Below are positions 1 through 8,946 of a stretch of 64,000 nt of DNA, in pieces (position 1 is the first letter of the stretch; every line of letters begins with the position of its first letter). The stretch is from Lentisphaeria bacterium UBA4640 (GTDB taxonomy: Bacteria; Verrucomicrobiota; Lentisphaeria; Victivallales; UBA1829), in assembly GCA_002405835.1 (NCBI GenBank), contig DHMO01000012.1:10980-74979 (forward strand), written 5' to 3'. The translations under genes were made by a program, and so were the position numbers. The notes under the pieces are model-generated. The model did no database searches. It had not been told where the DNA came from and saw only the letters and a program-made list of their open reading frames with translations.

Positions 1-1012
1 TTTTCGCAATCCGGATGGCGGTTTCGGAATTGACCGTGAAGTTGGAAAACGTGATGTTCTCAATCGCCTTGACCAGTCCCCAGTTCACTCCGATGTCGGC
101 GGCGACGCGGGTGCGGGCGATGATGTTGTCTACCCGGACATTGCGCATGACGCCGTTGCCGACTCCGACGCGCACGCCGTAGCAGACGGATTCGAGAACG
201 CAGTTGGAAATCACGATGTTTTCACACGCCTGTTTCCGTTTCAGCCTGCGGTGGTCGGCTTTGATGACAATGCAGTCGTCCGCGCTGCGGATCATGCAGT
301 TGGTCATGACGGCGTTGCGGCAGCCGTCAAGCGTGAAGCCGTCGCCGTTGCGGGTCCACGGATCCATGTCGACGCGCAGGTTCGTCACTTTGATGTCATT
401 GCAGCCCTGCAGAAGGCAGGTCCAGAAGGGGGCGTCGAGAAACGTCACGTTTTCGATGGTGATGCGGTCGCTTTCGCAGATCCAGATCATTTCGCCGGGG
501 CGCCACGGCATGGGGACGGTGAGACGTTTCCAGGGATCCTTGACGGCGATCGGTCCGAAGGCGTCGCGGTTGCCTGAGATGGTTCCGCCGCCGCGGATGA
601 CAATGTCATGCTGTCCGACTGCCACAATGAAATGCGCGCCGGAAACCCAGTCCATCGGACGCGTCATTTTCTTTTCCCACGCGTTCCAGTTTTTTTCGGG
701 AGAGTCGCCGCGGTTCTGCGGACAGAAATTGCTTGCATTGTAGTCCGCCTTGTCCGGGCTTGCGAGCAGAACCGCGCCGGGCGCGAGGTCGAGCCCTCCG
801 TTGGATTTCAGATAGAGCGTTCCGGAAAGATAGGTCCCGGCGGGGAAGTGGACGATTCCGCCGTCGTCGATGGCGCGCTGGATCGCGGCGGTGTCAAGCG
901 TCTTGCCGTCACCGGCTGTGCCATAATCGCGGACATTGCGCATGGCGGGGGTGGATTCCGCCGCAAAGAGCCCGGCGGTCAGGAATGAAAGAAGAAGAAA
1001 AAGTTTTTTCAT
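1..1012 (-). CDS. GH28-like secreted beta-helix glycosidase (C-terminus outside window)
   Basis: This gene is open at the left edge; about 337 codons are visible. The start at 1012 gives MKKLFLLLSFLTAGLFAAES, a clear signal peptide. The next segment (RDYGTAGDGKTLDTAAIQRA) is the usual opening of pectate-lyase-fold enzymes. Further on are NGDGFTLDG, ADDCIVIKA and YGVRVGV. These sit where polygalacturonase-family (GH28) enzymes carry NTDG, DDCIAIK and GHG, but the last motif is degenerate, so the substrate may not be polygalacturonate. The protein is probably exported and cuts a uronate- or galactose-containing glycan. It is the last visible gene of the LacI-headed operon, 15 bp after the pseudopilin stop. 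Confidence 0.8.
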   Translation of the reverse strand, partial: MKKLFLLLSFLTAGLFAAESTPAMRNVRDYGTAGDGKTLDTAAIQRAIDDGGIVHFPAGTYLSGTLYLKSNGGLDLAPGAVLLASPDKADYNASNFCPQNRGDSPEKNWNAWEKKMTRPMDWVSGAHFIVAVGQHDIVIRGGGTISGNRDAFGPIAVKDPWKRLTVPMPWRPGEMIWICESDRITIENVTFLDAPFWTCLLQGCNDIKVTNLRVDMDPWTRNGDGFTLDGCRNAVMTNCMIRSADDCIVIKADHRRLKRKQACENIVISNCVLESVCYGVRVGVGNGVMRNVRVDNIIARTRVAADIGVNWGLVKAIENITFSNFTVNSETAIRIAK

Positions 1013-1027
1013 TATTGAGTTCTCCGG

Positions 1028-1804
1028 TTATTTTTCTTCAGCGTACCAGAAGGCAACGGTCGGTGCGACTTTTTCACGGATGGAGGCGTTGCTTTCCGAT
1101 CCGGCATGGAGGTCGGGGAAGAGAACGTTGGTCCGCATATTGTGACACGCCCAGTAGCGGGCGGTTCCGGTTGAGTTGCTGAGCAGATTGGTTCCGCCTA
1201 TGCCGTTTGCTTTTGCGCTTGTGCTGGTGCAGCCATTTCCGCGCGAGCAGGCGAGCATGACGAAATCCGACGGTGCGCGGGAGGCGCGCAGAATTTTCGT
1301 GTCGTTGCTTTTGAACCCCCGGTCGATGCCTTTGTAGTGCCAGCGTCCGAGTTTGTTGCTGGAGGCGATCCACTTGCTGGCGTAGTTCTGGTTGTGCCAG
1401 ACGCCGTCGCCATTCATGCCATAAGTGAATTCAAAAAAACGCCAGTTGGCGTCATGGGGAATCTTCTGTTCGGGGCATTGCAGGAACTTCGCCGTTTTTG
1501 CGATGTATTCGGAGGAGAGGAGCATCTGCCCCCAGTTTGCCTGATCGTAGCTTCCGGAAACCGTATGGTTCGGACGGAATGTCCATCCCTCCGCTTTGAC
1601 GACACTCATCATATACCAGTCATCGTTGTCTGAGTTGTACATGCCGATGCAGAGTCCGACCTGTTTCTGATTTGCAAGACAGTTGATCGCTCTTGCCTTG
1701 CTGCGGGCCGCGTTCAGGGCGGGCAGAAGGATGCCTGCCAGGATGGCGATGATCGCAATCGTTACAAGCAGCTCTATAAGGGTGAAATGTCTGTTCCTTT
1801 TCAT
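1028..1804 (-). CDS. H-X9-DG-type pseudopilin (prepilin-like secreted protein)
   Basis: A 258-aa protein with a short basic leader (MKRNRH) followed by FTLIELLVTIAIIAILAG. This is the class III signal: prepilin-peptidase cleavage before Phe, Glu at +5 and a hydrophobic helix of about 20 residues. The C-terminus has HNMRTNVLFPDLH, a degenerate form of the H-X9-DG motif (DL instead of DG). The globular part is Cys/Trp/Gly rich and has no enzyme motif. It lies between the beta-propeller gene (18 bp upstream) and the GH28 gene (15 bp downstream), in one operon. The family is hugely expanded in Planctomycetes-Lentisphaerae, and its exact role is unknown; a cell-surface or secretion-linked role is inferred. 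Confidence 0.85.
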   Translation of the reverse strand: MKRNRHFTLIELLVTIAIIAILAGILLPALNAARSKARAINCLANQKQVGLCIGMYNSDNDDWYMMSVVKAEGWTFRPNHTVSGSYDQANWGQMLLSSEYIAKTAKFLQCPEQKIPHDANWRFFEFTYGMNGDGVWHNQNYASKWIASSNKLGRWHYKGIDRGFKSNDTKILRASRAPSDFVMLACSRGNGCTSTSAKANGIGGTNLLSNSTGTARYWACHNMRTNVLFPDLHAGSESNASIREKVAPTVAFWYAEEK

Positions 1805-1822
1805 CAGGAGTTCCTCCTTTGG

Positions 1823-3007
1823 TTATTTCAGATCAAGAATGTAGATCCCGCGGGAGCCGTCGTTGGTGGAATCGACGGTGACGTAACGGTTGTCGGGGCT
1901 CCAGCGCGGGTGAAGGTCGCAGCGGGTTTCCCAGCCGGGAACCGGTTCGTGGTGGAAGGTTCCGAGAAGTTCGCATGCGCCCGTCGCGACGTCGAGAAGC
2001 GTGAGAATCTGATTCTGATTCGCATCCGGATAGCTGTCCGCGAGGATTTTTGTGCCGTCGGGTGAAAAGATCATGTGCGCCATCCCGCCGTGGCTTTTCG
2101 AAAGTTCCTGCGCAATGAACGGACGGCGGCTTTCATCGAAGACGACTGCGCTGTGTCCGTTTCCGGTCCAGTCCGCGTCGACCAGAATTTCGTTCGGCGT
2201 GCGTCCCCAGATCTGATGCGAGATGAACTGCTGCCACTGGCATTCGGAAAGAACGCATTCGGCGTCGTCGCCTTCCTTCGAGCTTGTGTAAAGGAAGGTT
2301 TTCCATTTGATGTGTTCGCGCTTGCAGGATTCCGCGCACTGACGGAAGAGCCAGAGGACGCGTGTCGAGTCGCTGTTGATGATCGCATGGTTCATCCAGA
2401 TGTGCTGTCCCGGAAGGCTGTAGGCGTAGGGGTGACGTTCCATCATGGTGCGGTAGCTGACGATGAGCTTGATTTCGCCGGTTTCCAGATTGATGCGCCA
2501 CAGACCGTCGGCGTCCGGATCGGCGGGATGAATATCCTCGCTCAGCACGGCGTCGGCATAGCTGTAGCCGCGGCGCGGAATGCGGGAAAAGTTCAGGCTG
2601 ACCGCCCATTTGCCGTCCGGCGAAATGGCGTAAACGGGCAGTTCATAGCGTCCGACAACTCCTTTGCCGAGCTGGTAAATCCGCGCGACAAGCCGGTCTT
2701 CACTCTCCTCATAGTCGTTGAAAATGAAGCAGTCCGGACGGTGCTTGAGGAAGAGTTCCATGCAGCCCTGCTGGTGACACCAGGCGCGGGTTGTGACCAG
2801 CGGCTCGTAGTGTCCTTCGAGGTCGATCAGCCCGATTTCCGCGCGTTCGCCGCGCGCGGGCAGACGCTGAATCTGCGGAGCCTTCATGACCAGATGCCTG
2901 GTGATGTCGCCGTTCCACGGGTTGCGGTCGTAATATCCGAAGAAGTAGTGCCCGTCGTCGGGCGTCAGCTTTCTCCAGTTGTACTTGCTGCTGATTTGCG
3001 GTGTCAT
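1823..3007 (-). CDS. beta-propeller protein, oligogalacturonate-lyase/TolB-like
   Basis: The start at 3007 (MTPQISSKYNWRKL, 394 aa) is preferred over an upstream ATG at 3133 because AAGGAG lies 8 bp ahead and the longer form would run into the preceding LacI gene. There is no signal peptide, so it is probably cytoplasmic. Repeated blade-like segments (ISPDGKWAVSL, FSPDGTKILADS, WSPDNRYVTVDS) are characteristic of TolB/WD-type propellers. The opening LTPDDGHYFFGYYDRNPW resembles propeller proteins related to oligogalacturonate lyase (PL22). The catalytic set of PL22 cannot be assigned by eye, so lyase activity is only a suggestion. It is the second gene of the LacI operon, and a LacI-type operator sits 16-29 bp before the start. 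Confidence 0.6.
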   Translation of the reverse strand: MTPQISSKYNWRKLTPDDGHYFFGYYDRNPWNGDITRHLVMKAPQIQRLPARGERAEIGLIDLEGHYEPLVTTRAWCHQQGCMELFLKHRPDCFIFNDYEESEDRLVARIYQLGKGVVGRYELPVYAISPDGKWAVSLNFSRIPRRGYSYADAVLSEDIHPADPDADGLWRINLETGEIKLIVSYRTMMERHPYAYSLPGQHIWMNHAIINSDSTRVLWLFRQCAESCKREHIKWKTFLYTSSKEGDDAECVLSECQWQQFISHQIWGRTPNEILVDADWTGNGHSAVVFDESRRPFIAQELSKSHGGMAHMIFSPDGTKILADSYPDANQNQILTLLDVATGACELLGTFHHEPVPGWETRCDLHPRWSPDNRYVTVDSTNDGSRGIYILDLK

Positions 3008-3022
3008 TTGTGTTTCTCCTTG

Positions 3023-3036
3023 TTTATTCGTATAAA
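3023..3036. promoter_or_regulatory. candidate LacI-family operator
   Basis: TTTATTCGTATAAA is a nearly perfect palindrome with the central CG typical of LacI/GalR operators. It lies between the LacI gene and the beta-propeller gene and shares the TATACG half-site with the two sites upstream of the LacI gene itself. Confidence 0.4.
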
Positions 3037-3056
3037 TGAGTTGTTGTAAAAAAAAG

Positions 3057-4034
3057 TCATGCGGATTCCCTGATGATGACGGAGCAGGGGACGGAAACGA
3101 AGTCTGCGTGCGCGGGATCGGCGAGAGTGGCAAGCAGTTCGGCGATGAGAGCCTGCGCGATGCGGGTGCAGGGCTGTTCGACCGTGGTCAGCGACGGCGA
3201 GAGATAGGCTCCGGACTGGATGTTGTCGAATCCGGTGAGCGCAATGTCACGCGGAATGGAGCGCCCGGAGTCGATGATTGCCCGTTTTGCGGCGATGGCA
3301 AGCTCGTCGTTGTAGGCGAACACGGCGTCCGTGTCCGGATTCGAACTCAGATACTGACGCATGGTTTCATACGCTTCCTCCATCGGAAGATTGTTTTTCG
3401 CATGGGGGAGCGGCAGGTATTCAGGGGTGAGCCCGGCTTCGCACATGGCGTCGGTATAGGCGCGGACGCGCAGTTCCGGCGAGAAGCGCAGACCGAAGAA
3501 GACGGGACGGCGGCGTCCCGAAGCGATCAGACGGCGCATGAGTTCGAGCGAGGCGGAGTAGCGGTCGGGGAGAACCTGGCTGATTCCCGCATCGAACCGG
3601 CGGTCGCCGCCGTAAAGGACGACAGCGATTCCGGATTTTTTAAGTTCCGTCAGCGGTTCGAGATTCTCCGGAGCAAAGGCGATGACGCCGGAAACGCACA
3701 TCCTGCGGAGGTTTTCGATGACTTCATGGAGTTCTCCCGGGTTTCGTGCGGGAGCAAGGTAAAGCATGAATCCGTGCGGCTGGAGCGCCTGCTGAATCTC
3801 CTGAAAGAGTTCCGCATAGAAAAGACTTGTGAGACGCGGGAAGATGGCCCCGATGACATTGGTGCGTTTTCTCCGCAGCATCTGGCTGGCGAGATTCGGC
3901 TGGTAGCCCGCTTCCGCCGCGAGTTTGCGCACCGCTTCACGCACGGCAGGCGAAATCCGTTCGGAGCCTTTCAGCGCCAGGGAGACGGTCGCCTGCGTAA
4001 TGTTCAGTGTTCTGGCTATTTCTTTCTGGGTCAT
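3057..4034 (-). CDS. LacI-family transcriptional regulator
   Basis: A 325-aa protein with the canonical layout. Residues 1-50 form the LacI helix-turn-helix and hinge helix (MTQKEIARTLNITQATVSLALKG, then YQPNLASQMLRRKRTNVIG). Residues of about 58-325 form a periplasmic-binding-protein-like effector domain with the usual endings GVIAFAP, DAVFAYNDELA, IALTGFDNI and SLTTVEQP. It heads a minus-strand operon with a beta-propeller protein, a pseudopilin and a GH28 enzyme, so it probably represses that set until a released sugar binds. Palindromic TATACG sites just upstream and downstream suggest autoregulation. Confidence 0.93.
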   Translation of the reverse strand: MTQKEIARTLNITQATVSLALKGSERISPAVREAVRKLAAEAGYQPNLASQMLRRKRTNVIGAIFPRLTSLFYAELFQEIQQALQPHGFMLYLAPARNPGELHEVIENLRRMCVSGVIAFAPENLEPLTELKKSGIAVVLYGGDRRFDAGISQVLPDRYSASLELMRRLIASGRRRPVFFGLRFSPELRVRAYTDAMCEAGLTPEYLPLPHAKNNLPMEEAYETMRQYLSSNPDTDAVFAYNDELAIAAKRAIIDSGRSIPRDIALTGFDNIQSGAYLSPSLTTVEQPCTRIAQALIAELLATLADPAHADFVSVPCSVIIRESA

Positions 4035-4046
4035 GACAAATCCTTT

Positions 4047-4072
4047 GCTTATACGTATATATTATATACGAT
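4047..4072. promoter_or_regulatory. paired LacI-type operators before the LacI operon
   Basis: TATACGTATA (4048-4057) is a perfect palindrome with a central CG. TATACGATAA (4063-4072) follows with its centre 15 bp away. Together they form a near-palindromic AT-rich block 13-38 bp upstream of the LacI start, where a repressor would cover the promoter. Confidence 0.45.
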
Positions 4073-4115
4073 AACCGCGAATTTGTCAACCCCCGGAAAG
4101 AAATTTTTTTGAAAA

Positions 4116-4871
4116 TTACAGCTGATTGCCGAAGGCGTCGTGGAGGAAGCCGGGCTTGCTGACGCCGTCTTTGAGGTGGATTTGCAGTTGCGACAGTCCT
4201 TCTGTTCCGACATGACCGTCGGCAAAGCCTAAATTGGTCCGGTTCTGATGCATCAGTCCAAGACCTTTTTCCGGGGACATGTGATCAAGATAGTAAAAAT
4301 TCTGACCTTTATTGGCCGCATCGGATCTGTTGCTGTCCGCAAGATGAAAGTATTCGCTGGGCTTCTTGACTTTGTTGGTTCTCAGAACCCGGCAGGACTC
4401 TTCGCTGTTGTCATATGGAGAAGTTGTCTGTGCATACTTTTCTTCATACGGATTGCTCCAGGTCCATTGTTTTACGCCATAAGTGTTATAGTGATTGGAT
4501 TGAGCCGGGCTGACCTGGAACGGCGGGCGGATATTGGACGGACAGAATGTGTACGGTTTAGCTCTATATTGGTTTTTGTTCATATATTCATCTCCGTAGA
4601 TAAGCTGAGACCAGCTCTTGCTTCCACTGCCTGTGAGGGGGAACATATCCTGATTGTCGCCTGCGTACATCTGGAAGTCGAGAAGAACCTGCTTGATGTT
4701 GCTTGTGCAGCTGATGGCGCGTCCCTTTTCACGGGCTGAATTGAGTGCGGGGAGAAGCATGCCGGCGAGGATGGCGATGATGGCAATTACCACGAGGAGC
4801 TCTATAAGGGTAAAGCCCATGGACTTCTTCCTGGAACGTGAAACGGGGGTTGGTCTGAATGTAAGGTTCAT
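4116..4871 (-). CDS. H-X9-DG-type pseudopilin
   Basis: The start at 4871 (MNLTFRP) gives a 251-aa protein with a basic leader of about 19 residues. An in-frame ATG at 4922 would give 268 aa but would lengthen the leader and lacks a better ribosome site. The class III signal reads GFTLIELLVVIAIIAILAGM, with Glu at +5. At the C-terminus HQNRTNLGFADGH fits H-X9-DG exactly. It lies 66 bp downstream of the small secreted protein gene at 5621 and probably shares its AraC-controlled promoter. Function is unknown beyond the family trait of being processed by prepilin peptidase. Confidence 0.85.
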   Translation of the reverse strand: MNLTFRPTPVSRSRKKSMGFTLIELLVVIAIIAILAGMLLPALNSAREKGRAISCTSNIKQVLLDFQMYAGDNQDMFPLTGSGSKSWSQLIYGDEYMNKNQYRAKPYTFCPSNIRPPFQVSPAQSNHYNTYGVKQWTWSNPYEEKYAQTTSPYDNSEESCRVLRTNKVKKPSEYFHLADSNRSDAANKGQNFYYLDHMSPEKGLGLMHQNRTNLGFADGHVGTEGLSQLQIHLKDGVSKPGFLHDAFGNQL

Positions 4872-4937
4872 AGCGTTGTCTGCCTTTTTTTGTTTGAATG
4901 CTGCGGGGGAATGTTTCTGCATTCCCCCGGGGCTGTT

Positions 4938-5621
4938 TTACTGTTTCGGATTCAGAACGAGGCTGAATTCGAGGGAGGATTCCGTAATCATGCCGGAGTA
5001 CGGGGTGAACATCAGACGCAGCTGGAGAACGTCGGCTTTCCATTTGCGCAGATCCTGAAGGATGACGGCGAATTTTCCGGTGATGGTCCACGAGGCGTTC
5101 GGGGCGTCGACGACGACGGTTGCCGTTCCGTCGGCCGGAGCGGGGATCACTTTCTGATACGGTTCCTTCGGATCGAACGGTTTGCTGTAATCGAACGTTT
5201 CGCCGTTGACCGTGACCTTGATTCCGACTCCGGGTTCATAGCGGATGCTCTGTTCGTACATCAGTCTTCCGCAGGAGAACGGCTGGGCGGATTCAACGGA
5301 GAGTTTCGCCTGAAGTTCGGTCGGTGATTTTTTCGTGCACTGGATTTTGACGGGAATGCGTTCGCCGTCCGCCGTGACGAGGCGTCCTTCCTGTTCGCTT
5401 CCGTCGAAGACGAACTCCTTCATCGGTTTGTATTTGCCGTTGTACTGCTGGATTTTGAATCCTGCGCCCCATGCGGGATTCGGGAATGCGTTGTGCACGA
5501 CAACGGAGCCGCGGTCCTTGTAGTAGTCGAGCTGCGGTTTCTGTTCAGCCGCTTCTGCGGAGCAGAGGGCGAGCAGACCGATTCCGATCAGCAGTTTGCG
5601 TGTCAGTGAAACGAAGTTCAT
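4938..5621 (-). CDS. secreted protein of unknown function, AraC-regulon member
   Basis: The start at 5621 is set by a strong AAAGGAGG; the open frame continues to 5672 without a better site. The 227-aa product has a signal peptide (MNFVSLTRKLLIGIGLLALCSAEAAE). The mature part is beta-rich with alternating hydrophobic residues and no motif I recognise; a carbohydrate-binding or jelly-roll fold is possible but unproven. It has its own consensus promoter (TTGACA at 5667-5672, TATATT at 5644-5649, 17-bp spacer). One copy of the operator shared with the alpha-galactosidase and the 1054-aa hydrolase lies upstream, so it is probably induced with them. Confidence 0.75.
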   Translation of the reverse strand: MNFVSLTRKLLIGIGLLALCSAEAAEQKPQLDYYKDRGSVVVHNAFPNPAWGAGFKIQQYNGKYKPMKEFVFDGSEQEGRLVTADGERIPVKIQCTKKSPTELQAKLSVESAQPFSCGRLMYEQSIRYEPGVGIKVTVNGETFDYSKPFDPKEPYQKVIPAPADGTATVVVDAPNASWTITGKFAVILQDLRKWKADVLQLRLMFTPYSGMITESSLEFSLVLNPKQ

Positions 5622-5643
5622 GATAAAACCTCCTTTTGTTGTT

Positions 5644-5715
5644 AATATATTCTTCACGCCATTGAATGTCAATGGTAATTTTCTCTTTTTGATGGGAGAA
5701 TAGTAACATTCTCCC
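5644..5715 (-). promoter_or_regulatory. promoter and AraC operator of the 5621 gene
   Basis: Read on the minus strand: TACTATTCTCCCAT (5690-5703), then TTGACA exactly 33 bp after the start of the motif, a 17-bp spacer and TATATT. The element sits at the same distance from the -35 box as in the promoters before 7850 and 9029. The operator also forms an 8-bp inverted repeat (GGGAGAAT/ATTCTCCC, 5694-5715). No T-tract follows, so it is not a typical terminator. Confidence 0.6.
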
Positions 5716-5723
5716 GTGTTTGT

Positions 5724-7850
5724 TCAAACTTTTGCTGCGCTGGCCTTCAGATGATAAATCCGGCTGTCGAAATCACCTTCGAGCGGGACGTGGATTCCGA
5801 TTTCGGCGAGTCCGCGTCCGGTCATGCGTTCCGGGGCTTCGAGAGAAGTGTACTGATGATAGAAGTCTCCCGCTGTCTTTTTGCCGTGGCATTCAACCGT
5901 GTAGGAGGTCTGCGGATCAAGCCCCTGAAGACGGATGTTCGGCAGCTGTTCACCGTATTGAAGCGCGTGCGAGAAGACGAAGAGCAGGGCTTCGGAGCGG
6001 TCCGGAAGGACGAATTCGAATGCGGCGTAGCGGTCGTGATGCCAGGAGGCGATGCGGTAGAGTTCGCCGCCGGCGATGATGTGGCGGATTTCGCGGTTCA
6101 GCGCAAGATATGCTTTGCACTCCTCGATCTCCTCCGGCGTGCTCTTGTTGAGGTCGATTCCGAGTGACGGCCAGCCCATGAGCGCGGCGTGCGCCATGAA
6201 GGAGAGCGGAATGACGCGGTGATTGATGACGTAGGTGTAGTTTTTGCTGATCTGGCAGCCGCCGCCCGCCATTCGCGGATGATGAAGATAGGAATAACCC
6301 TCTTCGATGTCGAGAACGTCGAGCGTGTCCTGATTGTCGCTGCGGTTGGTCCGGCAGAAATAACGGTCCATTTCAAGATCGCAGCGTCCGCTTCCGCTTG
6401 CGCAGTTTTCGAAAATGACCTGCGGGAACTCCTCGTTGAGCCGGCGCATGAGACGGTAGAAGTTGAGCATGTACTTCGTTTTGATTTCGCGCCGGTTCTT
6501 GTGGAATGCGGGGATGAAAAGATAATGGTTCATATCCATTTTGAAGTACGCAATATCATTTTCGCGGATGAGCGTGCTGATGGTGTTGTAGATGTATTCG
6601 AGTGCATCTTCCCGCGCGAGATTGAGCTGAGCCGCGCCGTCGCCGAGAACCCATTCCGGACGTTCGGTCCAGAGACGGCTCTGCGGAACGACGACTTCGA
6701 ATTCCATCCAGAGACCGAACTTCATGCCGTGGGCTTTGACGCTTTCGGCGATCTTCCTGAGTCCGTTCGGGAAGTTCTGCGGATGAACCGCCCAGTTTCC
6801 GACGTCGGTCTGCCAGCCGTCGTCGATGATGAAGAGTTCGCATCCGACTTCTGCGGCTTTGGGGATGAGGTCGAGGACGCCCTGTTCGGTGAGTTCTGTG
6901 CGGCGGATGCAGGAGAATGTGTTGAAGACGACGGGGCGGGGACGCTGCGCCCAGTATTTTGAGCTGAGGTGCTGTGCGCTGAAACGGTGAATGGTGCGGG
7001 TCATTTCACCGAATCCGCCGCGGGTGAATCCGGCGAGGAACTGCGGAGTCGCGAAATGTTCGCCGGGCTGAAGGGTGAGTTCGAAGTCGTAGTTGTTGAG
7101 TCCGCCGGAAACGCGGGTTTCACCGTAGGCGTCGCGCTCGACGATGAACTTCCAGTCGCCGCTCCAGAGGAGGGTTCCGAAGTGGACGTCGCCGGAATTT
7201 TCATCCGCATTTCCCGGATCGAACGCGAAGAAGGGGACGGTTGCATGACTGCTGATTCCGATGCGGCTTTCGAGCACGCGCTGTCCGGGAGTGACTTCGG
7301 CGCGGCGGACGCGGTACTCCTGTCCCCATTCGCCCTGAAGGGTTGTGAGACGCGGCGCGTTTCCGCGCGGGAGGCTCCATGCGGCGGAGAAGAGCGTTTC
7401 AAAGCGGAGAGGTGCGGAACCTTCGTTAACGACTTCGGTGTGGCGTTTGATGAGGTCGAGTTCGGGGAAGAGTTCGTAGTGCAGGAGAACCGCGAGCGAG
7501 GCGGCTTCGTCGAAAAGAGTGACGATGAGATGATTTTCGTTTTCGAGCGAGTGGCCGCGATACTTCAGATTCAGGGTCTGATCCGGTTCGAGAAGTTTGA
7601 GATGAGGCTCGTAACAGTAGAGACGGTTTGCTGCGGAATACTCGTATCTTCCGAGTTTTGCGCGTAGGTTGTAGACCTTGATGCGGAACCAGGCGACGGT
7701 GTCGGTTGAAGGAAGATCGCTGATTTCTTCCATCTTCCCGCCCCAGTGCAGATTGACGGGGATGCCGTCTTCCGAGACGCCGAACGCGTAGGACATTTTA
7801 TTTGTGCTGCACAGGAAAATTTTCTTTTCCTGATCGATCTGAACAGGCAT
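5724..7850 (-). CDS. GH36 alpha-galactosidase
   Basis: A 708-aa protein with no signal peptide, so cytoplasmic. The N-terminal third is a beta-supersandwich typical of GH36. The barrel begins near FIIDDGWQTDVGNW. YFKMDMNH (about residue 435) holds the nucleophile Asp of the family KWDMNR motif. ENCASGSGRCDLEM is the GH36 signature, and RTNRSDNQD (about residue 507) holds the acid/base Asp. It should hydrolyse terminal alpha-galactosides such as raffinose-type or galactomannan fragments. AAGGAG lies 8 bp before the start. It is transcribed divergently from the AraC gene at 8011, with paired operator repeats between them. Confidence 0.92.
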   Translation of the reverse strand: MPVQIDQEKKIFLCSTNKMSYAFGVSEDGIPVNLHWGGKMEEISDLPSTDTVAWFRIKVYNLRAKLGRYEYSAANRLYCYEPHLKLLEPDQTLNLKYRGHSLENENHLIVTLFDEAASLAVLLHYELFPELDLIKRHTEVVNEGSAPLRFETLFSAAWSLPRGNAPRLTTLQGEWGQEYRVRRAEVTPGQRVLESRIGISSHATVPFFAFDPGNADENSGDVHFGTLLWSGDWKFIVERDAYGETRVSGGLNNYDFELTLQPGEHFATPQFLAGFTRGGFGEMTRTIHRFSAQHLSSKYWAQRPRPVVFNTFSCIRRTELTEQGVLDLIPKAAEVGCELFIIDDGWQTDVGNWAVHPQNFPNGLRKIAESVKAHGMKFGLWMEFEVVVPQSRLWTERPEWVLGDGAAQLNLAREDALEYIYNTISTLIRENDIAYFKMDMNHYLFIPAFHKNRREIKTKYMLNFYRLMRRLNEEFPQVIFENCASGSGRCDLEMDRYFCRTNRSDNQDTLDVLDIEEGYSYLHHPRMAGGGCQISKNYTYVINHRVIPLSFMAHAALMGWPSLGIDLNKSTPEEIEECKAYLALNREIRHIIAGGELYRIASWHHDRYAAFEFVLPDRSEALLFVFSHALQYGEQLPNIRLQGLDPQTSYTVECHGKKTAGDFYHQYTSLEAPERMTGRGLAEIGIHVPLEGDFDSRIYHLKASAAKV

Positions 7851-7881
7851 GTGTTTACTCCTTTTTTTGTGATTTTCCGTT

Positions 7882-7952
7882 TGCGTGAATAATATATCCC
7901 TGCGTTTTCCTCACCGCAATAATAAGATAGTACGATACATGGGAAAATAGTA
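7882..7952 (-). promoter_or_regulatory. promoter and paired AraC operators of the GH36 gene
   Basis: On the minus strand two direct repeats, TACTATTTTCCCAT (7939-7952) and TACTATC (7926-7932), start exactly 20 bp apart. They are followed by TTGCGG 13 bp after the second repeat begins, a 17-bp spacer and TATATT. The layout is almost superimposable on the promoter before 9029, as expected for a class II AraC activator site. The block lies in the divergent region before the AraC gene, so it may also serve autoregulation. Confidence 0.65.
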
Positions 7953-8010
7953 TTTCACGCACTTTTTTTTCTTTTCCGCGGTGCTATAGTACATCAAAAA
8001 CGGAGGTTCC

Positions 8011-8946
8011 ATGCAGCAAATCTATTTCGACGGCTATGACGGGCAGAATATCTGGATTGATTTCCGGCGGGAAAACACGTGCGGCGATGTGAATCCCGCG
8101 ACGATATCGACTGCGGGAGACCGGCGGATTCTGGAGGGAGAGCGCTATTACAAGACGCCGGATCTGCTGTTGCGGATCATCGGCGGGGAGCCGTTCCACA
8201 TTCTCCAGTACACCCAGCGCGGAAAGGTCCGGTTCATCAATAAACTGCCGGACGGGAGAAAACAGGAATATGAGGTCGGACCCGAACAGTGTTTTTTCAT
8301 TACGCCGGATGAGAAGTATGAATTCTACAATCCGGACCAGTGTTTTTACAGTTTTATCTACATCGGTTTCCGCGGACCGCTTGCGGAGCATGTGTTCAAA
8401 CGGGTCCTGGAGGTCGGGCCCGTGCATCAGCTCTCGCGGAATTCGGAGATTGTGGAGGAATTTCACACGCTTTTCCGCAGAGCTCTGCACAATGAACTGA
8501 ACTTCTGCGAACTCCGTAAAATCGCAACCGTGATGCTGCTGGATCTGGAGCGCGACATTTGCGACAAGGCGTCGGCTGGTTCGGACGAGTTTTTGCGCGG
8601 ACTCTCCAACTGGGCAAGCGAAAACATTGCGGAAATGAGCGTGGAAAAACTCGCGGAGCATTGCCGGATGAGCACAAAATATTTTCAGGCGTACTTCCGG
8701 AAACGCTGCGGAATCACTCCGGGAAAATTCCTCAATGATCTGCGCATGAATTATGTGATCCGTCTTCTGGAATGCACAGGAATGAAACTCAGCTCGATTG
8801 CGGACGCGGCGGGATTTTACGACGCCAGCTACCTGTGCCGCGTCTTCCGTCAGCAGACCGGCATCACGCCCGAAGCGTTCCGGAGCGGAGAGCCCGTCAG
8901 GAAGGGCGATTTTGTTTTTTGCGGGAAAAATACTATTCTCCCATAG
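8011..8946 (+). CDS. AraC-family regulator, probable activator of alpha-galactosidase regulon
   Basis: A 311-aa protein; CGGAGG lies 5 bp before the ATG. Residues 1-190 form a cupin-like sensing domain (ILQYTQRGKVRFINK, EQCFFITPDEKYEFYNP). Residues of about 200-295 hold the two helix-turn-helix units of AraC (VEKLAEHCRMSTKYFQAYFRK, LSSIADAAGFYDASYLCRVFR). It is divergent from the GH36 gene and upstream of the 1054-aa hydrolase gene. The stop codon (8944-8946) lies inside the operator of the next gene. A weak -10 (TATAGT, 7985-7990) precedes it. Confidence 0.9.
   Translation: MQQIYFDGYDGQNIWIDFRRENTCGDVNPATISTAGDRRILEGERYYKTPDLLLRIIGGEPFHILQYTQRGKVRFINKLPDGRKQEYEVGPEQCFFITPDEKYEFYNPDQCFYSFIYIGFRGPLAEHVFKRVLEVGPVHQLSRNSEIVEEFHTLFRRALHNELNFCELRKIATVMLLDLERDICDKASAGSDEFLRGLSNWASENIAEMSVEKLAEHCRMSTKYFQAYFRKRCGITPGKFLNDLRMNYVIRLLECTGMKLSSIADAAGFYDASYLCRVFRQQTGITPEAFRSGEPVRKGDFVFCGKNTILP

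Noticed and set aside
5694..5715. Terminator for the GH36 gene
   Set aside because: The inverted repeat is present but is not followed by T residues on the minus strand. Its sequence matches the AraC operator found at two other promoters.
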